A DNA stretch of 6,861 nucleotides, taken from assembly GCA_021299615.1 (NCBI GenBank), contig JAJTHC010000235.1, forward strand, positions 1 to 6,861, written 5' to 3'. Shown one piece after another: positions 1-4,662 of this stretch. Under the pieces are notes generated by a model. That model ran no database searches, had not been told where the DNA came from, and saw only the letters and a list, made by a program, of their open reading frames with translations. This DNA is from Vampirovibrionales bacterium. GTDB lineage: Bacteria; Cyanobacteriota; Vampirovibrionia; Vampirovibrionales; JAJTHC01. Each line of letters begins with the position of its first letter. Positions within the stretch are counted from its first letter, which is position 1. The translations under genes and the position numbers were made by a program.

Positions 1-28
1 GTACGGAAAACTCTTTAAAACACTATAA
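1..28. repeat. Left copy of 28-bp terminal direct repeat
   Basis: The first 28 bases (starting GTACGGAAAACT, ending CACTATAA) are identical to the last 28 bases of the window at 6834-6861. Exact identity placed precisely at both ends is what a circular contig with an uncut overlap looks like. A pair of direct repeats bounding the segment is the alternative. Confidence 0.9.
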
Positions 29-90
29 AACGTTATCTAAAAACCTTTTCTTAAAAAATTGCGTAGACCCTTCGCCGTTTACTTTCTTTG

Positions 91-99
91 TGATATAGT
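91..99 (+). promoter_or_regulatory. Candidate extended -10 promoter for the 133-525 gene
   Basis: TGATATAGT reads as an extended -10 (TG-N-TATAGT, with the hexamer at 94-99). Only a weak -35 (TTCGCC, 71-76) sits 17 bp upstream, so recognition would depend on the TG extension. A start near 106 would give a leader of about 27 nt before the ATG at 133. Confidence 0.45.
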
Positions 100-132
100 G
101 CCATTAGAAAAAAGAAATGAAGGATTTTCACT

Positions 133-525
133 ATGTTTCCCGCTGTACTTGGTTTGCTTTTAAGTCTATTAAGCCTGCTAATGACCTTGCTCATTATGCT
201 GGTATTGCCAAGCGTGCTATGTACCGTTTTGTGGAACGCCCTTATTTATAGTGTTTTTCATGGGGTTTCTATTTCGCTGTTTCAGGGCGTTTTGTTGTGG
301 TTTATGATTATTTTAACGGTGATGATCGTCTTTAAACCTCAAATCAAGGTTTCCGTCCAACGCTTGGATGCTCGGGATCTTCCTTTTAAACGTCCAAAAA
401 AAGACGATAAACCCAGTTCTACAGGCGTCAATCCGCCTTCCGCTCACTGGCTAAAATGGCGAGAGTCTCAAAAAAAAGACAAGCCTAAAGATCCGAAAGA
501 TGCCCCACCGTCGAGCCTGCTTTAA
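133..525 (+). CDS. Small multi-helix membrane protein with Lys/Pro-rich tail, unknown function
   Basis: A 130-aa protein that I do not recognise. The ATG at 133 is preceded by AAGGA (120-124) with 8-nt spacing, a convincing ribosome site. Residues 3-25 and 26-44 are strongly hydrophobic, with many Leu and Met, and 48-67 is another helix (GVLLWFMIILTVMIVF), so two or three membrane segments are expected. From residue 68 the chain is soluble and basic, with clusters such as KRPKKDDK and KKDKPKDPKD. It is rich in Pro and Ser and probably lies in the cytoplasm by the positive-inside rule. No catalytic motif is visible. The stop codon overlaps the stop of the convergent methyltransferase gene in a shared TTAA (522-525). 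If the window is circular, lysS lies upstream on the same strand. Confidence is good that it is a gene and nil for its role. Confidence 0.75.
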   Translation: MFPAVLGLLLSLLSLLMTLLIMLVLPSVLCTVLWNALIYSVFHGVSISLFQGVLLWFMIILTVMIVFKPQIKVSVQRLDARDLPFKRPKKDDKPSSTGVNPPSAHWLKWRESQKKDKPKDPKDAPPSSLL

Positions 526-1274
526 CGATGAAAAATTAACATCGCCCCTTTTTTCCAACCAAGAGGGGGAAGCTTCCGCCAAGTCAACCCCGATGCTTCC
601 ACCGCCGTTTTCACCGAACGAGCCAACGAATACGTCAAAATCCCCCCATGATTCGAGTCTAACACCGACGCATAAAGCGTGAACACGTCGCTTGACCATA
701 AATGAGGCACCTTACTAGGCGAAAAGGCATCGTGGAAAATAATATCCACCGACGGCTTAGCTTCCGTCACCCATTGAGGCAAGATCGCTAAGGCATCCGC
801 TATGTGGATGTGCATCGTGATTTGTGGCAATGGCGACGTCGCCTCTTTCGCCTGGAAAGAAAGCACGTAGCCAAAGGTTGTTTTCACTTGCTCGATATGA
901 AACGCTTGCGTCAAATTCGTAAAATGAGCCTGTGCCAAAACTTCTTGCCACAACGGAGCCAAGCTCCCGTCGATTTCAACCGCCTGAATCTCAAGCGACT
1001 TGAACGCTCCAAGCAAAGGAGACGCTAGCACGGCTTGAATGAAGGCAAAGCTGTTGTATCCCAAACCGAAGCAGACATCCCAAAGGCGTAGATGCTCCAA
1101 GGGGGATGTGCTTGTTTCTAGTCGTGCCAACGCAGGCTGGGCATAATGCCCAATGGCTTCGGTAAACGCCCCCGCCCAATTGTGATAGGTCTCGTTCAGT
1201 TCAACGTCCACCAAGCTAAAGGAGCCGTCTTTGAGCGTTTTTCGCAAATGCGTTGCATCTGAAGCAGGCGTCAT
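522..1274 (-). CDS. mnmD: Stand-alone MnmC-type tRNA (5-aminomethyl-2-thiouridine) methyltransferase (DUF752)
   Basis: A 250-aa SAM-dependent methyltransferase of the DUF752/Methyltransf_30 family. It is expected to methylate nm5(s2)U34 to mnm5(s2)U34 in the anticodon of tRNAs for split codon boxes, in the cytoplasm. In E. coli this domain is fused to an FAD oxidase in MnmC. Here it stands alone, as in Aquifex. Visible signatures are the N-terminal TLKDGSFSLVDVELNETYHNW region (residues 13-33), the SAM-binding motif I DVCFGLGYNS (66-75), an acidic motif EID (100-102), and the family block DIIFHDAFSPSKVPHLW (177-193) followed by LTYSLARSVKTA (213-224). The ATG at 1274 directly abuts the upstream gene's stop (TAA-ATG), so translation is probably coupled. 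No separate ribosome site is evident beyond that. The 3' end overlaps the 133-525 gene's stop by 4 bp. The symbol follows current naming of the stand-alone family. The exact substrate is inferred. Confidence 0.88.
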   Translation of the reverse strand: MTPASDATHLRKTLKDGSFSLVDVELNETYHNWAGAFTEAIGHYAQPALARLETSTSPLEHLRLWDVCFGLGYNSFAFIQAVLASPLLGAFKSLEIQAVEIDGSLAPLWQEVLAQAHFTNLTQAFHIEQVKTTFGYVLSFQAKEATSPLPQITMHIHIADALAILPQWVTEAKPSVDIIFHDAFSPSKVPHLWSSDVFTLYASVLDSNHGGILTYSLARSVKTAVEASGLTWRKLPPLGWKKGAMLIFHR

Positions 1275-1571
1275 TTAGAGGTATTTGTCCAAGAAAAAAA
1301 GCACGCCTCGTTTAGCAGAAGGCTTTACATAAGTTTCCCAATTTTCAGGGGTGGCATGACGCTTGAGGGCTTTTCCGCCTAAAATCAAGCCCAAGGCGAA
1401 CCAAAACCATTTGGGACTTTTGAAAATTGAAAGCAGTAAGGCAATTAGACTAAACCAGCTTAAAATCTTTTCTCGTTGGGTGAAGGTGGTATAAAGGGGC
1501 AACCACGCTTCACGATAGAAGGCTTTTAGGACGTCTTTTAAGCCGAGATATTTCAGAACCGAAATGGACAT
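1275..1571 (-). CDS. Small membrane-hairpin protein, unknown function, coupled to mnmD
   Basis: About 98 aa from the ATG at 1571. A GTG at 1577 would add two residues. I prefer the ATG because the only purine-rich stretch (AAAGAAAG, about 1581-1588) sits 9 nt from it but only 3 nt from the GTG. An amphipathic basic N-terminus (VLKYLGLKDVLKAFYREAW) leads to two closely spaced hydrophobic segments (about residues 39-51 and 56-67, split by FKSPKW), suggesting a short membrane hairpin. A basic tail follows and ends in FFLDKYL. I do not recognise the family. Its TAA stop directly touches the ATG of the methyltransferase gene, so the two are very likely co-translated, although no functional link is evident. 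Confidence 0.7.
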   Translation of the reverse strand: MSISVLKYLGLKDVLKAFYREAWLPLYTTFTQREKILSWFSLIALLLSIFKSPKWFWFALGLILGGKALKRHATPENWETYVKPSAKRGVLFFLDKYL

Positions 1572-1636
1572 GGTCACACGCTTTCTTTAGATCGTTATTT
1601 AAGGTGGAAACTAAGAAATCTCTACAAAGGGGGAAT

Positions 1637-1731
1637 CGTCATCCTGAGTGAAACGAAGGATCTCCCTAGACTCTTTCAGTTTCCATTTTGGGAGGTGTTT
1701 CCCCCTCGGAAGCCTCAGGGTCAACATGACG
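1637..1731. repeat. Intergenic palindromic element bounded by CGTCAT/ATGACG
   Basis: The 199-bp gap between the 43-aa and 98-aa genes holds a ~95-bp element. It starts CGTCAT-CCTGAG (1637-1648) and ends CTCAGG-GTCAAC-ATGACG (1714-1731), giving paired outer (6 bp) and inner (6 bp) inverted arms. Its left part (1637-1663, CGTCATCCTGAG...GAAGGATCT) matches the unit at 3144-3171 in the opposite orientation. It resembles the short 'GTCATCCTGA...GAAGGATC' intergenic repeats found in many bacterial genomes. The open frame running through it (1611-1799, minus) is not considered a gene. Confidence 0.6.
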
Positions 1732-1776
1732 GCTTGTCTTTTTAGGTGACTTTCGCAGAACCTTCCATAAATACGA

Positions 1777-1908
1777 TTAAGCGAACAAAGGAGCGACATA
1801 GGTCACAAACGCCCACACCAAGGCAAAAAACAAGACCAAAACCGCCATAAAAACAAAGGGATAAATGAGGAGCTGGATTTTATCCGCACCTTGACGTGCT
1901 TTTGCCAT
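1777..1908 (-). CDS. 43-aa single-pass membrane protein downstream of rpaB
   Basis: A small gene easily missed by length cut-offs. The ATG at 1908 is preceded by AAGGA (1920-1916) with 7-nt spacing, one of the best ribosome sites in the window. The product begins MAKARQGADK, which is basic and probably cytoplasmic. A continuous hydrophobic stretch over about residues 12-43 follows (IQLLIYPFVF, then MAVLVLFFALVW, ending YVAPLFA and TAA), long enough for one transmembrane helix with the N-terminus inside. It lies 54 bp after the regulator gene on the same strand, so it may be in the same transcript or use the extended -10 in the gap. I do not recognise the family. It is too small for domain assignment. 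The RBS plus a clean membrane-helix composition argue that it is translated. Confidence 0.72.
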   Translation of the reverse strand: MAKARQGADKIQLLIYPFVFMAVLVLFFALVWAFVTYVAPLFA

Positions 1909-1948
1909 AATAATTTCCTTCACAAGCATTAAAATAAGTAACGCTTTT

Positions 1949-1957
1949 ATTGTAGCA
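1949..1957 (-). promoter_or_regulatory. Candidate extended -10 for the 43-aa gene
   Basis: On the minus strand TGC-TACAAT (1957-1949) is an extended -10 just after the regulator's stop codon. The matching -35 position is poor. A start near 1942 would give a leader of about 34 nt before the ATG at 1908. Confidence 0.3.
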
Positions 1958-1962
1958 CAGAA

Positions 1963-2775
1963 TTACAATTTCTGAAACATGTAGCCAATCCCACGAGCCG
2001 TTAAAATTAGCTCAGGATTCGCCTTGTCCAACTCCAGCTTTTCACGTAAACGGCTCACATGAACGTCCACCACTCGTGTGTCGATGCGTTGATCCGACGG
2101 ATAATTCCACACATGTTGAAGAATATCCCCACGGCTAAAGGGTTGCCCAGAGTTCGATGCGAGCAATTCCAACAAGCAAAACTCCATGCCAGTCAAGCGA
2201 ATGCGTTCATTTTGACGAAACACTTGACGTTTCACAAAGTCAATTTTCACGCCTGCAATGGTCACTAAACCCATGCTGGCACTACCGTTTCCATTGCCGT
2301 TACTTAATTCTGTGTGGACTCCATTTTTACTGATACTTTCACCTGAATGAGCAAAGGTAGACCCTGCATTGACTCGACGCAAAATCGTCTTCACCCGAGC
2401 TTCAAGCTCTTTGGGGCTAAAGGGTTTGACGACGTAATCATCCGCCCCAAGCTCAAGCCCCGTAATGCGTTCAGCCACATCGCCCAAGGCGGTGAGCAGG
2501 ATAATGGGTGTGTCGCTCGTGCTACGAATGTGCTTGGTCACGCCGTATCCATCGATTTTAGGCATCATAATATCCAAGACGATAATATCAGGATTGAACT
2601 TTTCAAACATGCTCAAGGCTTCTTCGCCATCACCAGCAGAAGCGGTGTCAAAGCCCAACATTTTAAAACGAGTTTCTAAAATGCGACGAATACTGACTTC
2701 ATCGTCCACAATTAAAATGCGTTCAGAACGGGTCACTTCTTCGGGTGTGTCGAGTTCATCAAGGGAATTAAGCAT
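1963..2775 (-). CDS. rpaB: RpaB/Ycf27-like OmpR-family response regulator
   Basis: A response regulator of about 270 aa. Positions below count from the GTG at 2784. The ATG at 2775 is the likelier start, because AGGAT (2790-2786) lies about 10-11 nt from it but only 1-2 nt from the GTG. The receiver domain (about 22-138) has the acidic pair D27/D28, phospho-acceptor D71 in VLDIMMP, T98 and K120 in VVKPFSP, so it should be phosphorylatable. The segments SIRRILETR, TALGDVAERITGLELGADD and PFSPKELEAR are characteristic of cyanobacterial RpaB. The C-terminal winged helix (about 176-273) has RIRLTGMEF, a recognition helix with DTRVVDVHVSRLR, and NPELILTARGIGY, again RpaB-like. RpaB is the DNA-binding partner of the kinase NblS and binds HLR1 sites, one of which lies at 3870-3887. 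The linker (about 139-175) is long and contains an odd SNGNGNGS run. No kinase gene is present here. Family assignment is strong; the symbol is given by resemblance. Confidence 0.87.
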   Translation of the reverse strand: MLNSLDELDTPEEVTRSERILIVDDEVSIRRILETRFKMLGFDTASAGDGEEALSMFEKFNPDIIVLDIMMPKIDGYGVTKHIRSTSDTPIILLTALGDVAERITGLELGADDYVVKPFSPKELEARVKTILRRVNAGSTFAHSGESISKNGVHTELSNGNGNGSASMGLVTIAGVKIDFVKRQVFRQNERIRLTGMEFCLLELLASNSGQPFSRGDILQHVWNYPSDQRIDTRVVDVHVSRLREKLELDKANPELILTARGIGYMFQKL

Positions 2776-2814
2776 GAGTGTCACAATCCTATCTCAATTG
2801 TAGTCAAAATCTAA

Positions 2815-2840
2815 TGAATTTACGTGAAGTAAAATTCACG
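2815..2840. promoter_or_regulatory. Palindrome upstream of rpaB
   Basis: Two nested inverted repeats lie 40-65 bp before the ATG. CGTGAA-GTAAAA-TTCACG (2823-2840) is perfect with a 6-nt spacer. TGAATTTAC (2815-2823) pairs with GTAAAATTCA (2829-2838) with one extra base. It could be an operator or a leader hairpin, and the two folds are mutually exclusive. Its 12-mer GTGAAGTAAAAT recurs upstream of the 3179-3550 gene. Confidence 0.45.
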
Positions 2841-2982
2841 AGCGTCTTTATTCCTTAGCATGAAGGATAAGGAAGCTTTTTGGCATCCACCAAATGGACG
2901 GCTTCAAAGCACACGGGCTTGTGATGAACAGAATTAAAATAGAACACAAACACTGAAAATAAATCAATGATAAAGGGAGTGT

Positions 2983-3005
2983 AAAAAGCCTTTAAAGGCG
3001 TTTTT
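2983..3005 (-). terminator. Intrinsic terminator between the 3052-3080 promoter and rpaB
   Basis: The self-complementary 12-mer GCCTTTAAAGGC (2988-2999) is flanked by AAAAA on the left and TTTTT on the right. On the minus strand the stem is followed by five U residues. The A/U flanks can extend the stem with one bulge, and on paper it also works on the plus strand. It lies about 175 bp after the stop of the 3179-3550 gene and about 210 bp before the rpaB start, so it could end either that gene's transcript or a short leader RNA. Confidence 0.65.
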
Positions 3006-3046
3006 GTGGGGGATAATCCTATACATTACAAACTGAATCACTTTAT
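2983..3046 (-). ncRNA. Candidate ~62-nt small RNA or attenuated rpaB leader
   Basis: Transcription from the promoter at 3052-3080 should begin near 3046-3044 and meet the U-tailed terminator ending at 2983, giving an RNA of about 60-64 nt with no start codon plus ribosome site. It contains GGAT-T-ATCC, a small internal hairpin option, and a C-rich patch before the terminator stem. This is inferred only from the promoter-terminator spacing. No known RNA family is recognised. Read-through would make a ~270-nt leader for rpaB. Confidence 0.35.
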
Positions 3047-3059
3047 AATGTATTATAAA
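3042..3059. promoter_or_regulatory. Symmetric -10 palindrome
   Basis: TTTATAAT-GT-ATTATAAA is a perfect inverted repeat with 8-bp arms. It places TATAAT on both strands (3044-3049 plus, 3057-3052 minus), so polymerase could open it in either direction. A plus-strand -35 candidate TATACA (3020-3025, 18-bp spacing) would drive RNA antisense to the 3179-3550 gene. Confidence 0.5.
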
Positions 3060-3080
3060 CCAAAATCAAAAAGCTGTCAT
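3052..3080 (-). promoter_or_regulatory. Near-consensus sigma-70 type promoter toward rpaB
   Basis: On the minus strand ATGACA (3080-3075, 5 of 6 bases of TTGACA) is followed after exactly 17 bp by a perfect TATAAT (3057-3052). This is the best-scoring promoter I can see in the window. It points at the terminator at 2983-3005 and then at rpaB. Inverted arms AATCCTATA (3015-3023) and TATAGGATT (3090-3098) bracket it. Confidence 0.65.
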
Positions 3081-3143
3081 CTTTATTTTTATAGGATTCA
3101 AAAAACAGATGATCTGGAATTAAAAAAGCGTAGTGGTCGTTGT

Positions 3144-3171
3144 AGATCCTTCATCTATGTTCAGGATGACG
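3144..3171 (-). repeat. Second copy of the CGTCATCCTGA...GAAGGATCT repeat
   Basis: Read on the minus strand it starts CGTCATCCTGA and ends GAAGGATCT, as does 1637-1663 on the plus strand, with 7-8 variable bases between. ATCCT/AGGAT inside and AGTGG (3132-3136)/CCACT (3172-3176) outside can form nested stems. It sits just after the stop of the 3179-3550 gene, in its 3' untranslated RNA. Confidence 0.6.
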
Positions 3172-3178
3172 CCACTTT

Positions 3179-3550
3179 CTAAATGAATTCGACGGCTTTT
3201 TCGCTCATAATTTCGGCAAATTTGGGGTTGTCTTTCAAGCCTTCAGGCAATTCTTCAGAAAGAATCTCGCTTACAGGAGAATCTAAAAAGCTACCCATCG
3301 ATTCAGCGACACGAGCCTTAACTTGTTCGCTTGAAAAATCAGCGAATCTCGCCCGTTGCAAGGTTTCTCTTGCGGCAAGGGGTGAAAACTGTACGACATC
3401 CATATTGCTTAAAGAAGCCAAGTTTTGAATGGCGGTAGGCACTTGAGCCTTTTCTACGACCGTTTTGGTAACAGGGGCAGGCGTTGCTTGCGTGGGTCGC
3501 ACAAAATTGGTGTTTACTGGATTGTTAAAGTTGTTGTCAAAAGATGTCAT
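3179..3550 (-). CDS. Hypothetical soluble protein, unknown family
   Basis: A 123-aa product from the ATG at 3550. An upstream in-frame ATG at 3577 would add nine residues (MFKSSRGKT), but AAGGGG lies 7 nt before the inner ATG, within those extra codons, so the shorter form is preferred. Residues 1-40 are low complexity, rich in Asn, Thr, Pro and Val (FDNNFNNPVN, RPTQATPAPV), and look disordered. The rest is acidic and probably helical (FSPLAARETLQRARF, EQVKARVAESM, then SEILSEELPEGLKDNPKF) and ends EKAVEFI. There is no signal peptide, membrane helix or Cys. I do not recognise it. The composition suggests a small adaptor or regulator, but nothing shows a function. The monocistronic setting, a strong ribosome site and a terminator downstream support a real gene. 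Confidence 0.7.
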   Translation of the reverse strand: MTSFDNNFNNPVNTNFVRPTQATPAPVTKTVVEKAQVPTAIQNLASLSNMDVVQFSPLAARETLQRARFADFSSEQVKARVAESMGSFLDSPVSEILSEELPEGLKDNPKFAEIMSEKAVEFI

Positions 3551-3604
3551 GGTTTTTCCCCTTGATGATTTGAACATGGTTGAAGCACGTTCATGCCCAT
3601 GTCT

Positions 3605-3638
3605 GTGAAGTAAAATGAATATGCTAGCCTTGAGTCAA
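3605..3638 (-). promoter_or_regulatory. Weak candidate promoter with shared 12-mer, upstream of 3179-3550
   Basis: TTGACT (3638-3633) is a good -35, but the hexamer 17 bp on, TTTTAC (3615-3610), is a poor -10. It lies in GTGAAGTAAAAT (3605-3616, plus-strand reading), the same 12-mer found at 2824-2835 upstream of rpaB at similar distance from the start codon. Confidence 0.3.
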
Positions 3639-3703
3639 CAGGAATTAGAAAGCTAACACGGTGGTCTCTATCTATCGAACACTATATACAATCGGGCTTG
3701 AAT

Positions 3704-3743
3704 GGGTTATGGTGACGAAATAATTTTCGCTGAATTTAAACCC
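3704..3743. other. Nested hairpin in the 3551-4053 intergenic region
   Basis: CGAAA-TAAT-TTTCG (3716-3729) sits within outer arms GGGTT (3704-3708) and AACCC (3739-3743). The roughly 500-bp region between the two genes otherwise holds the HLR1 site and the repeat at 3901-4037. I see no gene or RNA family in 3640-3860. Confidence 0.3.
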
Positions 3744-3869
3744 TTCTCACAATCTATCTAAACGTTTGAAGTCTTGTCCTTCTTTGTTCTTCTTCGTTGT
3801 GAATGCCTTCTCATTTACATCTATATAAACACCAAAAAGTCGGAAAATGTGCTAGTAAACACCTGTCTT

Positions 3870-3887
3870 GTTACATTGTGTTACAAT
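3870..3887 (+). promoter_or_regulatory. HLR1-type binding site for RpaB
   Basis: GTTACATT-GT-GTTACAAT matches every position of the HLR1 consensus, (G/T)TTACA(T/A)(T/A) repeated after two free bases. HLR1 is the established target of cyanobacterial RpaB. By hand the consensus is worth about 26 bits, so about 0.0002 matches are expected in both strands of a window this size at uniform composition. It lies 166 bp before the Nudix ATG and overlaps a -10 element, a position that would suit repression. Confidence 0.75.
3879..3887 (+). promoter_or_regulatory. Extended -10 overlapping HLR1, facing the Nudix gene
   Basis: TG-T-TACAAT (-10 hexamer at 3882-3887) is formed by the second half of the HLR1 site. 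A second possible -10 (GATTAT, 3894-3899) lies just downstream. Transcripts would start near 3894-3906, at the edge of the palindrome at 3901, and run through the whole repeat before the gene at 4054. Confidence 0.45.
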
Positions 3888-3900
3888 AAATTTGATTATA

Positions 3901-4037
3901 CCCTCTCCTAATTTTAGGAGAGGGAAGAGAACGTCTTTAGACGTTCGAGGGTGAGGTTAAACCCTAGGCTACGTTTGTGAGTTTAACCGCCCCCTAACCC
4001 CCTCCTAAAATTAGGAGTGGGGACAAAACCACTTTTA
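3901..4037. repeat. Palindromic repeat element A, upstream of the Nudix gene
   Basis: It opens with a perfect palindrome with 11-bp arms (CCCTCTCCTAA, 3901-3911, and its complement 3914-3924). Then come AACGTC-TTTA-GACGTT and arms GGTTAAAC (3955-3962) and GTTTAACC (3981-3988) around an 18-bp core. It closes with a near-palindrome CTCCTAAAATTAGGAG (4002-4017). Bases 3901-3963 are identical, in reverse complement, to 4824-4886. Bases 4002-4037 match 4867-4902 directly with about 4 mismatches. It resembles REP/MITE-like non-coding repeats. No transposase is nearby. Confidence 0.85.
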
Positions 4038-4053
4038 CAGCTTAGGAAAAACC

Positions 4054-4611
4054 ATGCCCAACACCACCGATACTCCAGAGATTCAACAGTCTCGTACGCT
4101 GATTCACACAGGCAAAGTCATCCAGACGGTGCAGGATGAAATCCTCACCGCCTACGGCAATCCCGCCACCCGAGACGTCGTTCTACACCCCGGAGGCGTC
4201 TGCGTCTTACCCATTTTACCCAACGGCGATTTACTGCTGATTCGCCAATTTCGCTACCCCACAGGCGAGTTCTTGTGGGAGTTCCCTGCTGGCAAGTTGG
4301 ATGTCGAAGGCGAAGCCCCTGATGTCACCGCAGTTCGTGAATTGTGGGAAGAAACAGGTTACGAAAGTGCCGACTGGCAGGATTTTGGCTATATTTACAC
4401 GGCACCCGGGTTTTGCGATGAGCGGATTTACTTGTATATCGCCAAAAATTGCAGACTTGCCGAAGAAGCCCCGCCTCAAGTGGATGATGAAGCGATTCTG
4501 ACGCAGGTGTTGAATCCACAGGCGTTTGAAGATCTCCTCCGCCAAGGACAGGTCAAGGATGCGAAGACCCTCGCTTTGTGGACTCACTATATAGTGGGTT
4601 TTAAGCACTAG
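4054..4611 (+). CDS. Nudix hydrolase, ADP-ribose pyrophosphatase type
   Basis: A 185-aa Nudix protein. By family it cleaves ADP-ribose (or a related nucleoside diphosphate sugar) to AMP and ribose 5-phosphate, a cytoplasmic housecleaning or NAD-recycling step. The fold signatures run in order: GGVCVLPILPNGDLLLIRQFRYP (about 47-69), WEFPAGKLD (about 75-83), the Nudix helix VRELWEETGY, then TAPGFCDERIYLYIA (about 116-130). The last carries the Pro-Gly-Phe-x-Asp-Glu stretch typical of ADP-ribose pyrophosphatases rather than other Nudix groups. One feature is odd. Between the Gly and first Glu of the Nudix box there are six residues (GKLDVEGE), not the usual five, which suggests a one-residue insertion. 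AGGA (4044-4047) precedes the ATG by 6 nt. The gene is flanked by inverted repeats and stands alone. An HLR1 site upstream suggests control by the RpaB-like regulator. Confidence 0.88.
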   Translation: MPNTTDTPEIQQSRTLIHTGKVIQTVQDEILTAYGNPATRDVVLHPGGVCVLPILPNGDLLLIRQFRYPTGEFLWEFPAGKLDVEGEAPDVTAVRELWEETGYESADWQDFGYIYTAPGFCDERIYLYIAKNCRLAEEAPPQVDDEAILTQVLNPQAFEDLLRQGQVKDAKTLALWTHYIVGFKH

Positions 4612-4662
4612 GCGACGGCTTGAAAAAATGTCATACTGAAGAAGAGTGGCTCGACTCCTGCC

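Noticed and set aside
1611..1799. 62-aa minus-strand frame
   Set aside because: It runs across the intergenic repeat (the ILRFTQDD stretch is the translated repeat) and overlaps the better supported 43-aa gene.
2465..2803. 112-aa plus-strand frame opposite rpaB
   Set aside because: Shadow of the response regulator gene. Composition follows the opposite strand's codons.
2860..2937. 25-codon plus-strand frame MKDKEAFW... upstream of rpaB
   Set aside because: No ribosome site and no sign of coding beyond being open.
3813..3830. Second HLR1-like site (TTTACATC-TA-TATAAACA)
   Set aside because: About four of 16 defined positions deviate, which is too weak in AT-rich DNA. A similar weak match at 6789-6806 was also discarded.
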